64,000 nt of DNA from an uncultured Eubacteriales bacterium (GCA_949292775.1 CASFBL010000013.1:1-64000), one strand, 5' to 3'. Numbered from the stretch's first letter, positions 24,983-34,521 are shown. Notes: generated by a model from the letters alone, not told the origin. A program made the numbers and translations.

Positions 24983-25614
24983 TGTCCTTCCTCCCAAAGG
25001 GCGGTGATATCGCCCATAATGCGGCGCGCGGCATTTTTCAGCTCGCCGGAATGCCCCTCTTCGGTAAAACCGAACTCCTCGTTTTTAATCAGCTTTCCGA
25101 AACGCACCGTAACCTTAGTGCCGCGTTTATATTGCGTATCTGTATAAATCGAAACCGGCAAAACATCCGCCCCGGTCTGTTTGGCAATTAACGCCACACC
25201 GGACTTTGCGCGGCCGGGTTTGTAGTCTTTTGCGCGCGTGCCCTCGGGGAAGATGCCCAGCACATAGCCTTTTTTAATCAGCTCTTCGGCGAAACGGATG
25301 GACGCCATATCCCCTTTTCCGCGTTCTACCGGGAAAGCATTCAAGTGGGTCAAAAATTTGCCCAGCGCTTTGTTTTCAAACAATTCTTCTTTCGCCATGA
25401 AATGGATGACCCGAACGCCTGCGCCGCCGAGCGCAATAGGGTCAAATATGTTGACATGGTTGCAGGCAAGAATAAATCCGCCTTCTTTGGGGATGTTTTC
25501 CCGGCCTATATATTCGCAGCGCTGCACCGTTTTGCAAACTACCGCCGCAAGCGGACGAAACGCCGAATACAGCTTATATTCTTTTACTTTTGAAAAATCA
25601 TAACCAGAGCCCAT
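24970..25614 (-). CDS. plsC: 1-acyl-sn-glycerol-3-phosphate acyltransferase
   Basis: PlsC makes phosphatidic acid from lysophosphatidic acid at the inner membrane face. The 214-residue protein has the acyltransferase motifs: ACNHVNIFDPIAL (NHx4D), FPVERGKGD, GIFPEGTRAKD (substrate-binding block) and VLPVSIYTD. A short N-terminal hydrophobic stretch (AFRPLAAVVCKTV) could attach it to the membrane. It lies 3 bp after cmk and overlaps ispH/rpsA by 13 bp, the conserved clostridial order. Confidence 0.94.
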   Translation of the reverse strand: MGSGYDFSKVKEYKLYSAFRPLAAVVCKTVQRCEYIGRENIPKEGGFILACNHVNIFDPIALGGAGVRVIHFMAKEELFENKALGKFLTHLNAFPVERGKGDMASIRFAEELIKKGYVLGIFPEGTRAKDYKPGRAKSGVALIAKQTGADVLPVSIYTDTQYKRGTKVTVRFGKLIKNEEFGFTEEGHSGELKNAARRIMGDITALWEEGHCKK

Positions 25615-25617
25615 TCG

Positions 25618-26280
25618 TTACAGCTTCTCCTTAATCACTTCAATTACTTTTTCAACGGACTGCTCGAGCGTCAGCTCGGTTGTATCCACAAGCACGCTGT
25701 CCTGTGCAGGTTTTAACGGCGCTACCTCACGGTGAGAATCATTGTAATCACGCTGTTTCAAGTCAGCCAGCACCTGTTCAAAGGTATCTTTCGCGCCCTT
25801 TGCCTGCAATTCAACAAACCGCCGCTTCGCGCGCGCTTCGGCGGAGGCGGTCAGAAAAATTTTGACCTGCGCTTTCGGGAGCACGACCGTTCCGATGTCG
25901 CGGCCGTCCATAATACAGTTGTTTTTGGCGGCGATATCGCGCTGCAAGTCAAACAGAAACTGCCGCACGGCGGGCACCACCGAAACATGAGAGGCGGCCA
26001 TGGAGGCTTTGGGGGTGCGAATCTCCTCAGAAACATCTTCGCCGTTCAAATACACATGCTGTACGCCGTCTTGGAATTTCAACTCGACGCGAATGTGCGG
26101 CAGCGTTTCGGCGACAGCATTGCCGTCGGTCGTATCCACACCGTTTCGCAGAGAATAGACGCCAACCGCTCGGTACAGCGCGCCTGTATCCACATAAATA
26201 AACCCAAGTTCTTTCGCCGCGGTTTTGGCTATGGTGCTTTTGCCCGCACCCGCGGGGCCGTCTATGGCAACATTGATCAT
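25618..26280 (-). CDS. cmk: Cytidylate kinase
   Basis: Cmk phosphorylates CMP and dCMP. The 220-residue protein begins INVAIDGPAGAGKSTIAKT with the P-loop. FIYVDTGALYRAVG binds substrate, GRDIGTVVLPKA is the CMP-binding block, and the lid contains RRFVELQAKG and RDYNDSHREVAPL. ATG 26280 lies 12 bp from the flavoprotein gene, so a five-gene transcript from rpiR through ispH/rpsA is likely. Confidence 0.96.
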   Translation of the reverse strand: MINVAIDGPAGAGKSTIAKTAAKELGFIYVDTGALYRAVGVYSLRNGVDTTDGNAVAETLPHIRVELKFQDGVQHVYLNGEDVSEEIRTPKASMAASHVSVVPAVRQFLFDLQRDIAAKNNCIMDGRDIGTVVLPKAQVKIFLTASAEARAKRRFVELQAKGAKDTFEQVLADLKQRDYNDSHREVAPLKPAQDSVLVDTTELTLEQSVEKVIEVIKEKL

Positions 26281-26292
26281 TTTTCTGCTCCT

Positions 26293-27555
26293 TTATTTTT
26301 CTGCACACACCGGTTCGGTCGCGGCGTTAAGCCCCGCCAACCTGCCGGTGGAAAATGCAATTTGCAAGTTAAAGCCGCCAGTATAAGCGTCTACATCTAA
26401 AACTTCGCCGGCAAAATACAGCCCCTTTACAAGCTTGCTTTCCATGGTTTGCGGTTTGATTTCTTTTACTGAAATACCACCCGCAGTCACAATTGCCTGC
26501 CGGATATCATAAAAATCCAGAACGGTAAGCGGCAGACCTTTCACGGTTTCGATAAGGCGGGAGCGCATTTCCCGCGTCACCTGATTGATTTTTTCCGACG
26601 GTTTTATCCCGGAAAGCCGCAGAACCACGGGAATCAAGACATGCGGAAGCAAAAGCGGGAGCGTGTTAGAAATGGCCTTATTGTGGTTTTCATTAAAATC
26701 CCGCAGAATCCGCGCGTCTAACTGTTCCACGGACAGCGCAGGTTTCAAATCCACAGCAATCGTATAGCGGGCAGGCTCCATTTGGCGCATATGGGCGCTT
26801 GCGGAAAGAATCATCGGGCCGGAAACGCCGAAATGTGTGAACAGCATTTCCCCAAAATCATGGTAAATCTCTTTTTTGGCTTTGGTATCTTTGACGCTGA
26901 TTGTGACATTGCGCAGGGAAAGCCCGGCGCAGTCGCTGCAAAAGCCCTCGCGGCAGCAAAGCGCCGAAAGAGACGGGCGCAGAGGCGTTACCGTGTGCCC
27001 CGCCGCCTTGGCAAACGCATAGCCGTCGCCGGTCGAGCCGGTCTGCGGATAAGAAAGCCCGCCGGTTGTGACAATCACACAGTCTGCTTTTAAAGTTTTG
27101 CCGCTTGCGGTTTTCACCCCGGCGGCACGGCCGTTTTCTATTAAAATCTCGGTGACCCGCTCGTGTGCACGCTGCACACCGGTATCATCTAAAAAGCGCA
27201 CAAGTGCATCGGCAATATCTGCCGCGCGGTCGCTTTGCGGAAAAACACGATTGCCGCGTTCAACTTTTAGAGGAACGCCGTAATCGGTGAAAAAATCCAT
27301 TGTGTCCTGCGGCAAGAAGGCAGAAAAAGCGCTGTAAAGGAAACGCCCGTTTCCCGGCACATGGGAAATGAGCGTTTGCACATCTTCCACAGCGTTGGTG
27401 ACATTGCACCTGCCCTTGCCGGTGATCATCACCTTGCGGCAAAGCTTTTCGTTTTGCTCGAGCAGCAGCACTTCGGCGCAGTTTTCCGCAGCCGTGCCGG
27501 CCGCCATACAGCCTGCCGCACCGCCGCCGACCACAATGACACGATTACTCTGCAT
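26293..27555 (-). CDS. NAD(P)/FAD-dependent oxidoreductase, HI0933/YhiN family
   Basis: The start chosen is ATG 27555, which overlaps the end of the upstream regulator gene; longer in-frame starts lie inside that gene. The 420-residue protein begins with a Rossmann FAD-binding motif VIVVGGGAAGCMAAG, followed by LLEQNEKLCRKVMITGKGRCNVTN, the diagnostic block of this family. VTTGGLSYPQTGSTGDGY and the C-terminal YFAGEVLDVDAYTGGFNLQIAFSTG complete the fold. Relatives include BaiN-type reductases and aminoacetone oxidases. The substrate is unknown. In Clostridia this gene commonly precedes cmk, as here. Confidence 0.92.
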   Translation of the reverse strand: MQSNRVIVVGGGAAGCMAAGTAAENCAEVLLLEQNEKLCRKVMITGKGRCNVTNAVEDVQTLISHVPGNGRFLYSAFSAFLPQDTMDFFTDYGVPLKVERGNRVFPQSDRAADIADALVRFLDDTGVQRAHERVTEILIENGRAAGVKTASGKTLKADCVIVTTGGLSYPQTGSTGDGYAFAKAAGHTVTPLRPSLSALCCREGFCSDCAGLSLRNVTISVKDTKAKKEIYHDFGEMLFTHFGVSGPMILSASAHMRQMEPARYTIAVDLKPALSVEQLDARILRDFNENHNKAISNTLPLLLPHVLIPVVLRLSGIKPSEKINQVTREMRSRLIETVKGLPLTVLDFYDIRQAIVTAGGISVKEIKPQTMESKLVKGLYFAGEVLDVDAYTGGFNLQIAFSTGRLAGLNAATEPVCAEK

Positions 27556-28426
27556 GTTCCGGGAAATCCTCCGTTTTTTCATAGACCTGGTATTCGTCCC
27601 AGATGTTTTCCAATTTGTTGAAGTTCTCATAAACTTCGTTGCGGCGGGAAAGCGTTACCCCGGCAATCAGTGCATTGATAAGGCTTAAAGGCGCCGTAAG
27701 CGAATCGACCACAGACGCCATATCGCTGCGCGCAACCAACAGGTGGTTCGCAAACGAGGCGATGGGCGATTTGTCCGTATCGGTTATTGCAATGATTTTG
27801 GCACCGCGGTCCGCAATGAAGCGAAGCGCGTTAACGGTCTGTTTCGAATACCGTGGGAAACTGATTGCAATGCAGACATCTTTTTCATCGATGCGGAACA
27901 TTTGCTCAAACATTTCCGACGCACTGGAAGTGTCGACCAGCGTAACGGCGTCAAACACCAAATTAAAGTAAAATGCAAGAAAAGACGCCAGTGCCGCCGA
28001 AGACCGCACCCCGAGGATATAGATTTTTTTCGCACGGTTGATTTCAGCCACGGCATTTTTAAACGCCTCGCGCGAGGTCTTTTCCGCAGTGGCGCGGATA
28101 AGCTCAATGTCACCGTTTAAAACGCTTGTAATAATATCGCTGTCGCCGATGAGGTTTTCGGAAACCTCCATACGCTGCACGGCGGTCAGCTTGGATTTAA
28201 TCAGCTGCTGCAATTCCTTTTGCAATTCCGGATAGCCTTTAAAGCCCAGTTCCGTCGCAAACCGCACAACCGTGGATTCGCTGACGCCGACCTTTTGACC
28301 GAGCGCCGCAGCGGTCATAAACGCGGCCTTATCATAATTTTCTTCGATATAGGCGGCGATTTTTTTATGCCCTTTGGAAAGGCGTTTTAAATTCTCATCA
28401 ATGGTTGTAAGCAACGGGTCGCTCAT
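27545..28426 (-). CDS. MurR/RpiR-family transcriptional regulator
   Basis: The 293-residue protein has the RpiR plan. An N-terminal HTH (FMTAAALGQKVGVSESTVVRFATELGFKGYPELQKEL) covers about 35-75. A C-terminal SIS domain follows (KKIYILGVRSSAALASFLAFYF ... IAISFPRYSKQTVNALRFI ... IIAITDTDKSPIA), which normally binds a phosphosugar. ATG 28426 heads the cmk cluster. No sugar-metabolism gene adjoins it, so its target is unclear; autoregulation of this operon is the simplest guess. Confidence 0.9.
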   Translation of the reverse strand: MSDPLLTTIDENLKRLSKGHKKIAAYIEENYDKAAFMTAAALGQKVGVSESTVVRFATELGFKGYPELQKELQQLIKSKLTAVQRMEVSENLIGDSDIITSVLNGDIELIRATAEKTSREAFKNAVAEINRAKKIYILGVRSSAALASFLAFYFNLVFDAVTLVDTSSASEMFEQMFRIDEKDVCIAISFPRYSKQTVNALRFIADRGAKIIAITDTDKSPIASFANHLLVARSDMASVVDSLTAPLSLINALIAGVTLSRRNEVYENFNKLENIWDEYQVYEKTEDFPEHAE

Positions 28427-28468
28427 ATTCCTTCACTTTCCCTGCAATAAAATGGATTTTCTCTTTCT

Positions 28469-28496
28469 ATTATAATGTTTTGCGCGGCAAAATCAA
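28469..28496 (-). promoter_or_regulatory. Promoter of the rpiR-cmk-plsC-ispH/rpsA cluster
   Basis: Minus strand: TTGATT (28496-28491), 16-bp spacer, TATAAT (28474-28469), 42 bp before the regulator start. Confidence 0.65.
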
Positions 28497-28524
28497 GAAA
28501 TTTGCAGGATTTCCCGCAAAAAAT

Positions 28525-29715
28525 TCATGGAAAACAAATGGGGTCTGTCATTTCCGTGCTGCACGGGCGCACCTTAGGCAAAGAAAGATTGTAAAGGTCT
28601 GTCGCTTTGCAGGTAAGGCTGAACACCGCCTGACCGGCTTTCGGAAGCGCGCGGGCATCGGATGCACGAAGCAGGAGAGGCTTTTTCGCAGTATGTTCGG
28701 CGCGCTTTAAAAGCGAGAGGCCTTGCTCGTTTGCGCCGAGCACACGCAAATAGGGAACACCGTTTTGCAGCATTTCCTTCGTCACGCCGAGAAAAGCCGA
28801 AAGCACAATGCGGCGAATGCGCGCATGGGTGTAGCGTTTGGTTTTGGCGTTGTCAAACACCGCCTGTAAGCTGTCGGCAGCGCGCACCGCATCTAAAATA
28901 CGGTTTTCAATGCCTTCTGACACATCCGGCACATGAAGAAAATCCTCCGGCGACGCCTTACGCAAAAATGCGAGCACGGCAGTTTCAAGTTTTCTGAAAT
29001 CAGCGGGGCACTCCCCTTTTTCCGCCGCCTCGCGCAAAAGTGCCACGGCAGACGCGGGCATATAGCGTTCGACGGAAAAGCCTTGCTCCGCTTGGCTTCG
29101 CAAAAAGCTCGCCGAAGCAAAATCGCCCTGCGGATTCTGCGCATCATGCGCCGCACCGACACGCGGCACGGTCGTAAAAGAAAACGGTGCGCCGAGCTTT
29201 TTTGCGGCGAGGATATATTCCACGCCGAGCACATTATTCGGTTCCTTCAGCACGTTGGCTATTTCATCAGAAAAACAGGTTCTTACAGCGCGCTCGCGTG
29301 CAGCCGGGAAAGAAAGCCCCTGCCGGATAAAATCCTGCGTTGCGCGGTCGGTTTCTTGTGATAACAGCGCGCCTGCCGTTTGCAAAAGCAAATCGGTGTC
29401 GCCGCATTCGCTGCCGAAAACAAGCATATCAACAAATCCCAAAGACGCGAGGGTTTCCACCCCGCCACGGGCAAAATACCCGGCGGAGGCAACCGCAAAC
29501 GGCAGCGGCAGTTCCAGCACCAAATCCGCGCCCGCCGAAAGCGCCATTTTGGCGCGCCAGCGCGAAGAAAGCAGCGCCAAGCCGGCACGCTGCGTGAAGT
29601 TTCCGCTCATAACGACAACAACGCCGTCGCCTGCAAATTGCTTTGCCTGCGACAGCAAATAAGCGTGCCCGTTATGAAGCGGATTAAATTCAGCGATAAT
29701 GCCGGCAACCGACAT
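28525..29715 (-). CDS. tmcAL: tRNA(Met) cytidine acetate ligase (YlbM family)
   Basis: The start is ATG 29715 behind GGAGGAAGAAAAGAT. The 396-residue protein begins SVAGIIAEFNPLHNGHAYLL; HNGH is the HxGH nucleotide-binding motif of the nucleotidyltransferase superfamily. VVMSGNFTQRAGLALLSSRWRAKMAL, LVLELPLPFAVASAGYFA and NVLGVEYILA are strongly conserved in TmcAL. The B. subtilis member makes N4-acetylcytidine at the wobble position of elongator tRNA-Met from acetate and ATP. It is divergent from acetate kinase (ackA), an attractive link since both act on acetate. Confidence 0.92.
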   Translation of the reverse strand: MSVAGIIAEFNPLHNGHAYLLSQAKQFAGDGVVVVMSGNFTQRAGLALLSSRWRAKMALSAGADLVLELPLPFAVASAGYFARGGVETLASLGFVDMLVFGSECGDTDLLLQTAGALLSQETDRATQDFIRQGLSFPAARERAVRTCFSDEIANVLKEPNNVLGVEYILAAKKLGAPFSFTTVPRVGAAHDAQNPQGDFASASFLRSQAEQGFSVERYMPASAVALLREAAEKGECPADFRKLETAVLAFLRKASPEDFLHVPDVSEGIENRILDAVRAADSLQAVFDNAKTKRYTHARIRRIVLSAFLGVTKEMLQNGVPYLRVLGANEQGLSLLKRAEHTAKKPLLLRASDARALPKAGQAVFSLTCKATDLYNLSLPKVRPCSTEMTDPICFP

Positions 29716-29735
29716 ATCTTTTCTTCCTCCGACTC

Positions 29736-29764
29736 TTGAAATTTTTACAGAACCAGTATATAAT
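29736..29764 (+). promoter_or_regulatory. Promoter of ackA
   Basis: TTGAAA (29736-29741), 17-bp spacer, TATAAT (29759-29764), 46 bp before the TTG start. Confidence 0.8.
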
Positions 29765-29810
29765 GTTTTAGACAATCTTGCAACTACAAATTGAATATGG
29801 AGGAGTTTTT

Positions 29811-31040
29811 TTGAAGATTCTTGTTATCAACGCAGGCAGTTCTTCGCTGAAATACCAGCTGATTGACATGACGGACGAGTCCGTCATTGCCAAGGGCATT
29901 TGCGAGCGCGTAAAAGACCCTGAGAACAGCTGTATTTCCGGCAAACATTACATTGACGGTAAGGAAGTTCGCTTCGACGATGTGCTTGTGCCGATGAAAA
30001 ATCACACGGACGCATTCAACGAAGTCAAAAAGGTTCTGACCACCGGTGAAACAAAGGTCATTAACGATATTTCCGAAATCAGTGCTGTCGGTCACCGCAT
30101 CGTTCAAGGCGGTTATCTTTTCAATAAGAGCGTACTGATTGACCAAAGCGTTATTGACGGCATTGAAAGCCTTTGCGATTTGGCGCCTTTACACAACCCC
30201 GCACACATCGAGGGCATTAAGGCAAGTATTGCGCTGTTTGGGTCGAATGTGCCGCAGGTCGCGGTATTTGACAACGCGTTCCACTCCACCATGCCGCCGG
30301 AAGCGTATATGTTCGCGCTTCCCTATGAATACTATGAAAAATACAAGATTCGCAAATATGGTTTCCACGGCACTTCGCACCGCTTCGTAAGCAACCGCTG
30401 TGCAGAAATCATGGGGCGTCCGCTTGAAGAACTGAAAATCGTCACCTGCCACCTTGGCAACGGTTCTTCCATTACTGCTGTGAAAAACGGCAAGGTTTTA
30501 GACACCTCTATGGGTCTTACCCCGCTGGACGGCGAAATCATGGGCACGCGTACCGGCGCCATTGACCCGTCGGCTGTGCTTTACATCATGAAGAAAGAAA
30601 ACAAAACGCCCGACGAGATGGACGAGCTGCTTAACAAAAAATCCGGTATTCTCGGCGTTTCCGGTCTTTCTTCGGACGACCGCGATGTAAAAGCTGCGGC
30701 AGCTAAAGGCAACGAGCGTGCGAAGCTTGCCAGAGGCATGCAGATTTACCGCATCATTCGTTATATCGGCGCTTACATGGCCGTTATGGGCGGTTTGGAC
30801 GCAATCGTCTTTACCGGCGGTATCGGCGAAAACGCAGACGATATGCGCGCGACCATTTGTGACCGTCTTGCGTTTTTGGGTATTGAAATTGACAAACCCT
30901 ATAATGCAACGCTGGTCAAGGGCAAAGAGGGCGAGATTTCTACAAAGAACTCCAAAATCCGCGTTTTCGTTCTGCCGACCAACGAAGAGCTTTTGATTGC
31001 AAGAGACACCCGCGATATTGTAAATTCGCTGAAAGCGTAA
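29811..31040 (+). CDS. ackA: Acetate kinase
   Basis: The start is TTG 29811, directly behind GGAGGAGTTTTT; an in-frame ATG at 29778 has no ribosome binding site. The 409-residue length is normal. KILVINAGSSSLKYQLID, AVGHRIVQGG, VAVFDNAFHSTMP, YGFHGTSHRFVS, HLGNGSSITAV and the C-terminal FTGGIGENADDMR are all acetate kinase signatures of the ASKHA fold. It makes ATP and acetate from acetyl phosphate, the usual fermentative route. No phosphotransacetylase gene is adjacent. It is followed by a strong terminator. Confidence 0.97.
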   Translation: MKILVINAGSSSLKYQLIDMTDESVIAKGICERVKDPENSCISGKHYIDGKEVRFDDVLVPMKNHTDAFNEVKKVLTTGETKVINDISEISAVGHRIVQGGYLFNKSVLIDQSVIDGIESLCDLAPLHNPAHIEGIKASIALFGSNVPQVAVFDNAFHSTMPPEAYMFALPYEYYEKYKIRKYGFHGTSHRFVSNRCAEIMGRPLEELKIVTCHLGNGSSITAVKNGKVLDTSMGLTPLDGEIMGTRTGAIDPSAVLYIMKKENKTPDEMDELLNKKSGILGVSGLSSDDRDVKAAAAKGNERAKLARGMQIYRIIRYIGAYMAVMGGLDAIVFTGGIGENADDMRATICDRLAFLGIEIDKPYNATLVKGKEGEISTKNSKIRVFVLPTNEELLIARDTRDIVNSLKA

Positions 31041-31053
31041 CTTAAAAATGATT

Positions 31054-31090
31054 AAAACAGCACCGATTGAAAAATCGGTGCTGTTTTTTT
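31054..31090. terminator. Bidirectional terminator
   Basis: AAAACAGCACCGATT (31054-31068) pairs perfectly with 31073-31087. It separates ackA (plus) from the ABC permease gene (minus). Confidence 0.88.
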
Positions 31091-31102
31091 ATGAAGTGCT
31101 GA

Positions 31103-33607
31103 TTACCAAGCATTCAGTTGATTTTTAGCGACTTCTGCTTTGATATTCGCGGGCATATCATCCGAACGGACATAAGCGCTTGAATACACCCCATCCGGAC
31201 ACGCGAAGATGACGATATAATCTTCCGGATTTACGGTATAGCGTGTTTTGGCTGCGCGGAAGACAGCTTCGATATCCGAAGCAGCGGTTGACTGGAAAAT
31301 CACATTGCCATTGTTTGTATCCTGCGATGCCGGCCAGCGGCTCTCATAATCGCCGGTGAAGTCTGCAAAAGCCTCCGTCCGGCGCTCGCCGATATATTCG
31401 CAGGCAAACGCTTCGCCCCGGCGCACAGTATCTTCTAAATATGGTGCCTGATACAGCTGGGACACCTGAATGACACGGATTGCCTGAATCTTAGGCATGG
31501 CAACCAACGCATTGTAGTACCCGGCAGATTTCAAGAAGTCGACTGTATTGGTCATCGATTCAGTGATGAAGAATTGCGGCTGCGTGCCGTCGGTAGACAG
31601 CGTGGTCGGCATCTCCTCTTCTCCGGTTTTCGAAGAAGCATACTGCACTATTTCGTCGCCGAGTACGACTGTATCTGTTTTCGGTGTGGTCTCTCCGTTT
31701 TCACTTTCTTCGGGAAGAAGCATGAACGAAATAAGGCCAAGTGCATTTTCGGGCGTGTAATGGTCTTTTGCCGTTTGCGCGCTTAAATCTTTATAGAGTG
31801 CTTCGCGAAGCTGCTGGCGCTGGGCGTCGGTCAGCTCCATTTTTATCTCGTTGCCCAGCGTTTTGTCATAAAGCCGGATATCGGTGCTTTCCCGAATCGC
31901 AAGAAGGCTTCTGTAACGCGTATATTCTGCCATCTGCTGGCTGGTAATAACACTATTGGAATTTTCAGATTTGGGCAGTTCAACCTTTTCCACCGGGTCG
32001 TTGAAAATCTTATTCAGATTGGTTTGATAATAATCTGTCTTGTCAAGGTTTTGCAGCTCTGTAAGCAAATTGTCGCTGACTCCGTAATAGTTGCGCTGCA
32101 CCTCTTTCCCGTTTTTCAGCACATAAACAATGCGGACAGACACCGGGCGAACACCGTTATAGGCTTCATTGAGAACAGACGGGTCGGTGCGGCCGGAGCG
32201 AATGAGCTTCTCGTGGAAATCGCGGATGAAGTTAATATCCTTTTCGGTCTCATATTTTCCATCCGGCACAACATCTGTAGTCTTTAAGCTGCCGATGGTG
32301 TAATAGCTTTGTGCATCCCCTGTTAAAAGGTCATTTTCATACAGCGCGCTGATTTTTGCATAGGCTACATCCGCCGTTTCGGGAATGCGGTTCGCCGCGC
32401 CGAAATAACCGGTAGCAAAAAGGGTGAAGATCAGAGCGGTCAGAACAAGCTGAATAGGCAGTGTATAAAGCGTTTTGGCAAACTGCCGGAAATTGCGAAG
32501 CAGCAACAGCGTAAGCCCGGCATAGATAACAGCGAACACCAGAAGGCCGACAAGAATTGCCAGAGCCATACCTTTGTATTCCATGGCGTTATAGACCTGC
32601 ACAAAGCCGAAGAACGCAACTAAGAACACACCGAGGAAATTAAGCACGCGGTTTTTGCCGATAAAGCCGCCGATTTCAGCCTTTCTGCGTTTATAAACAA
32701 ACATACCGCATACGAACAGCACGGCAGCAGCGGCAATCCACAGCGCCGGGGTCAGGAAATTGGGCATGCTCCACGCCACGGATTCCCCGGAATTATAATC
32801 TGCTATCTTTCCGGCGGCGGTTGCCTGCGAATAGGTAAACAAACCCTCAGAAGCATAGCGCAGCGGATTGAACGCCGCAAACTGTGTGGTCAGATGTGTT
32901 GTTGTACCGCTCCACATGTCGCCGGAGAAGGTGCTGCCGAGCGGCGTGCCGAGCACCAGCTTCTTAATAAGAATCTCCATGCTGGAAAACAGGATTTCCG
33001 GGAACAGAAGCACTATGCCGGAAAACAGAACGCCTTCAAACACGGTGCCGACTGCAGAGAAAACGAGCGCGGTCAGCGTGTAGGCAAAGGCGACCAGAGA
33101 GAACATGGTCAAGAGCAGATAGCAGAACGCCGGCAACATGAATTTGTTAAGCCCGAGCACGGCGATATTGGCAATCAGTGAAACGAGCATCGGCACAAGC
33201 ACGGACGCCGCAATCAAAACAAGGCCGGACAGATATTTGGCGGCAAACAGTTTTTGGCGTTTAATGCCAAGGCTGTAATAGACATTAACAGTCTTTTTGC
33301 CGGTGATGAAACGGAATGCGGCAATGCCCATTAAAACGCCTACGCCCAAAAGCCCGGCAATGATGATATAGCGCATATACTGCATACCGTCGGAAAACAG
33401 AAATGCATATTCTTTCGTATAATCAACGATGCTGACTTTGCCGGTCTCATAGTCTGTTCTGGTTGTCGCTCGAAAGGTTTGAATCGGCGTCAGGCAGAAA
33501 AACAGCGAGAGAAAAGCCGCATTAAGAACGGCAAACAACGCATTTTCACGAAGTCCCGTAGAGAAAGCGTAGCCGAAATTATTTTTGAAAGATTTTTGCG
33601 AAGTCAT
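31103..33607 (-). CDS. Large ABC transporter permease with extracytoplasmic domain
   Basis: The 834-residue protein carries about 12 hydrophobic segments in its first 430 residues, including an early RYIIIAGLLGVGVLMGIAAF and a later group around TLLLLRNFRQFAKTLYTLPIQLVLTALIFTL. These resemble ABC-2-type permeases; YYSLGIKRQKLFAAKYLSGL is the cytoplasmic coupling-type loop. The last 400 residues are soluble, predicted outside, with repeated acidic and Thr/Ser patches. ATG 33607 overlaps the ATPase gene by 29 bp, so the two form one transporter. The substrate is unknown; such pairs in Firmicutes often export peptides or antibiotics or act in envelope stress. Confidence 0.8.
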   Translation of the reverse strand: MTSQKSFKNNFGYAFSTGLRENALFAVLNAAFLSLFFCLTPIQTFRATTRTDYETGKVSIVDYTKEYAFLFSDGMQYMRYIIIAGLLGVGVLMGIAAFRFITGKKTVNVYYSLGIKRQKLFAAKYLSGLVLIAASVLVPMLVSLIANIAVLGLNKFMLPAFCYLLLTMFSLVAFAYTLTALVFSAVGTVFEGVLFSGIVLLFPEILFSSMEILIKKLVLGTPLGSTFSGDMWSGTTTHLTTQFAAFNPLRYASEGLFTYSQATAAGKIADYNSGESVAWSMPNFLTPALWIAAAAVLFVCGMFVYKRRKAEIGGFIGKNRVLNFLGVFLVAFFGFVQVYNAMEYKGMALAILVGLLVFAVIYAGLTLLLLRNFRQFAKTLYTLPIQLVLTALIFTLFATGYFGAANRIPETADVAYAKISALYENDLLTGDAQSYYTIGSLKTTDVVPDGKYETEKDINFIRDFHEKLIRSGRTDPSVLNEAYNGVRPVSVRIVYVLKNGKEVQRNYYGVSDNLLTELQNLDKTDYYQTNLNKIFNDPVEKVELPKSENSNSVITSQQMAEYTRYRSLLAIRESTDIRLYDKTLGNEIKMELTDAQRQQLREALYKDLSAQTAKDHYTPENALGLISFMLLPEESENGETTPKTDTVVLGDEIVQYASSKTGEEEMPTTLSTDGTQPQFFITESMTNTVDFLKSAGYYNALVAMPKIQAIRVIQVSQLYQAPYLEDTVRRGEAFACEYIGERRTEAFADFTGDYESRWPASQDTNNGNVIFQSTAASDIEAVFRAAKTRYTVNPEDYIVIFACPDGVYSSAYVRSDDMPANIKAEVAKNQLNAW

Positions 33608-34487
33608 AATCGGTTCCCTCCATTTCGTCTAAGAATACTTCCTCAAGACTCAGCGGCATAGCTTCGACCACAGCGGGTGAAAGTTCTTCTAATTTTCTTG
33701 CTGTCTCTTTCTCGTCGCCTTTTGTGGTGATTACAAGCATTTTGCCGTCGCGTTTAAAGGATTTTACATCGATGCCGTGGCGCTTCAAATCGTCTTCGGT
33801 CACCTCGTTTTGGAATACCAGCCGGAATTTGGCGCGATTTTTGGAAAGCTCGGAAATCGAGGAATCCATGACCAGCTTTTTGCCGTTGATAAGGCCGAAG
33901 TGGTCGCAAAGCCCCTCAATCTCATGCAGGTCGTGGGACGAAACGATGATAGACGCCTTTTTCTCCTGCATATATTCATTGATAAGATTTTTAATCAGCG
34001 CGCGTTTGGCGGGGTCAAGCCCGTCAAAGGTTTCATCAAACAGCATGAAATCAGGCTGGGTTGCGAAGCCTAAAACGATTTCCGCCTGACGCTGCATGCC
34101 TTTGGAAAATCCATTCAAACGCGCTTTCGTGTCCAGTGAAAACACCTCGGCAAGCTTATGAAAGGTTTCGAAGCTGAAATCCGGATAATAGCCGTTATAA
34201 AACTTCGCCATTTTTTCCATATTGGCATACGGCTGGAAATAGATGTCGTCCGGCACATAGAACATGTGCTGCTTCATTTTTTCGTTGTCAAAAGCATCCT
34301 CGCCGTCAAGCAGCACCTTGCCGCTTTCCGCTTTATAAACGCCTGTGATGGTTTTGAGAAGTGTCGTTTTACCGGCGCCGTTGTAACCGATCAATCCATA
34401 AAGCGAACCGTCGCCAACGGTGAAGCGAATGTCGCTTATGGCGGTGAAGTCACCGAATTTTTTGGTGACGCCCTGAACTTCAATCAT
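33579..34487 (-). CDS. ABC transporter ATP-binding protein
   Basis: The 302-residue ATPase has Walker A (GYNGAGKTTLLK, near 40), Q-loop region MFYVPDDIYFQPYANM, the signature FSKGMQRQAEIVLGFA, Walker B FMLFDETFDGLDP and the switch His in SSHDLHEI. The signature FSKGMQ in place of LSGGQ is common in bacteriocin/antibiotic exporter ATPases of the BcrA/YtrB type. A C-terminal extension of about 80 residues follows. The consensus promoter upstream and the overlap with the permease gene define a two-gene operon. Confidence 0.93.
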   Translation of the reverse strand: MIEVQGVTKKFGDFTAISDIRFTVGDGSLYGLIGYNGAGKTTLLKTITGVYKAESGKVLLDGEDAFDNEKMKQHMFYVPDDIYFQPYANMEKMAKFYNGYYPDFSFETFHKLAEVFSLDTKARLNGFSKGMQRQAEIVLGFATQPDFMLFDETFDGLDPAKRALIKNLINEYMQEKKASIIVSSHDLHEIEGLCDHFGLINGKKLVMDSSISELSKNRAKFRLVFQNEVTEDDLKRHGIDVKSFKRDGKMLVITTKGDEKETARKLEELSPAVVEAMPLSLEEVFLDEMEGTDYDFAKIFQK

Positions 34488-34521
34488 TGGAAAACCTCCC
34501 CTTGTGTTTTTTTACAACCTC

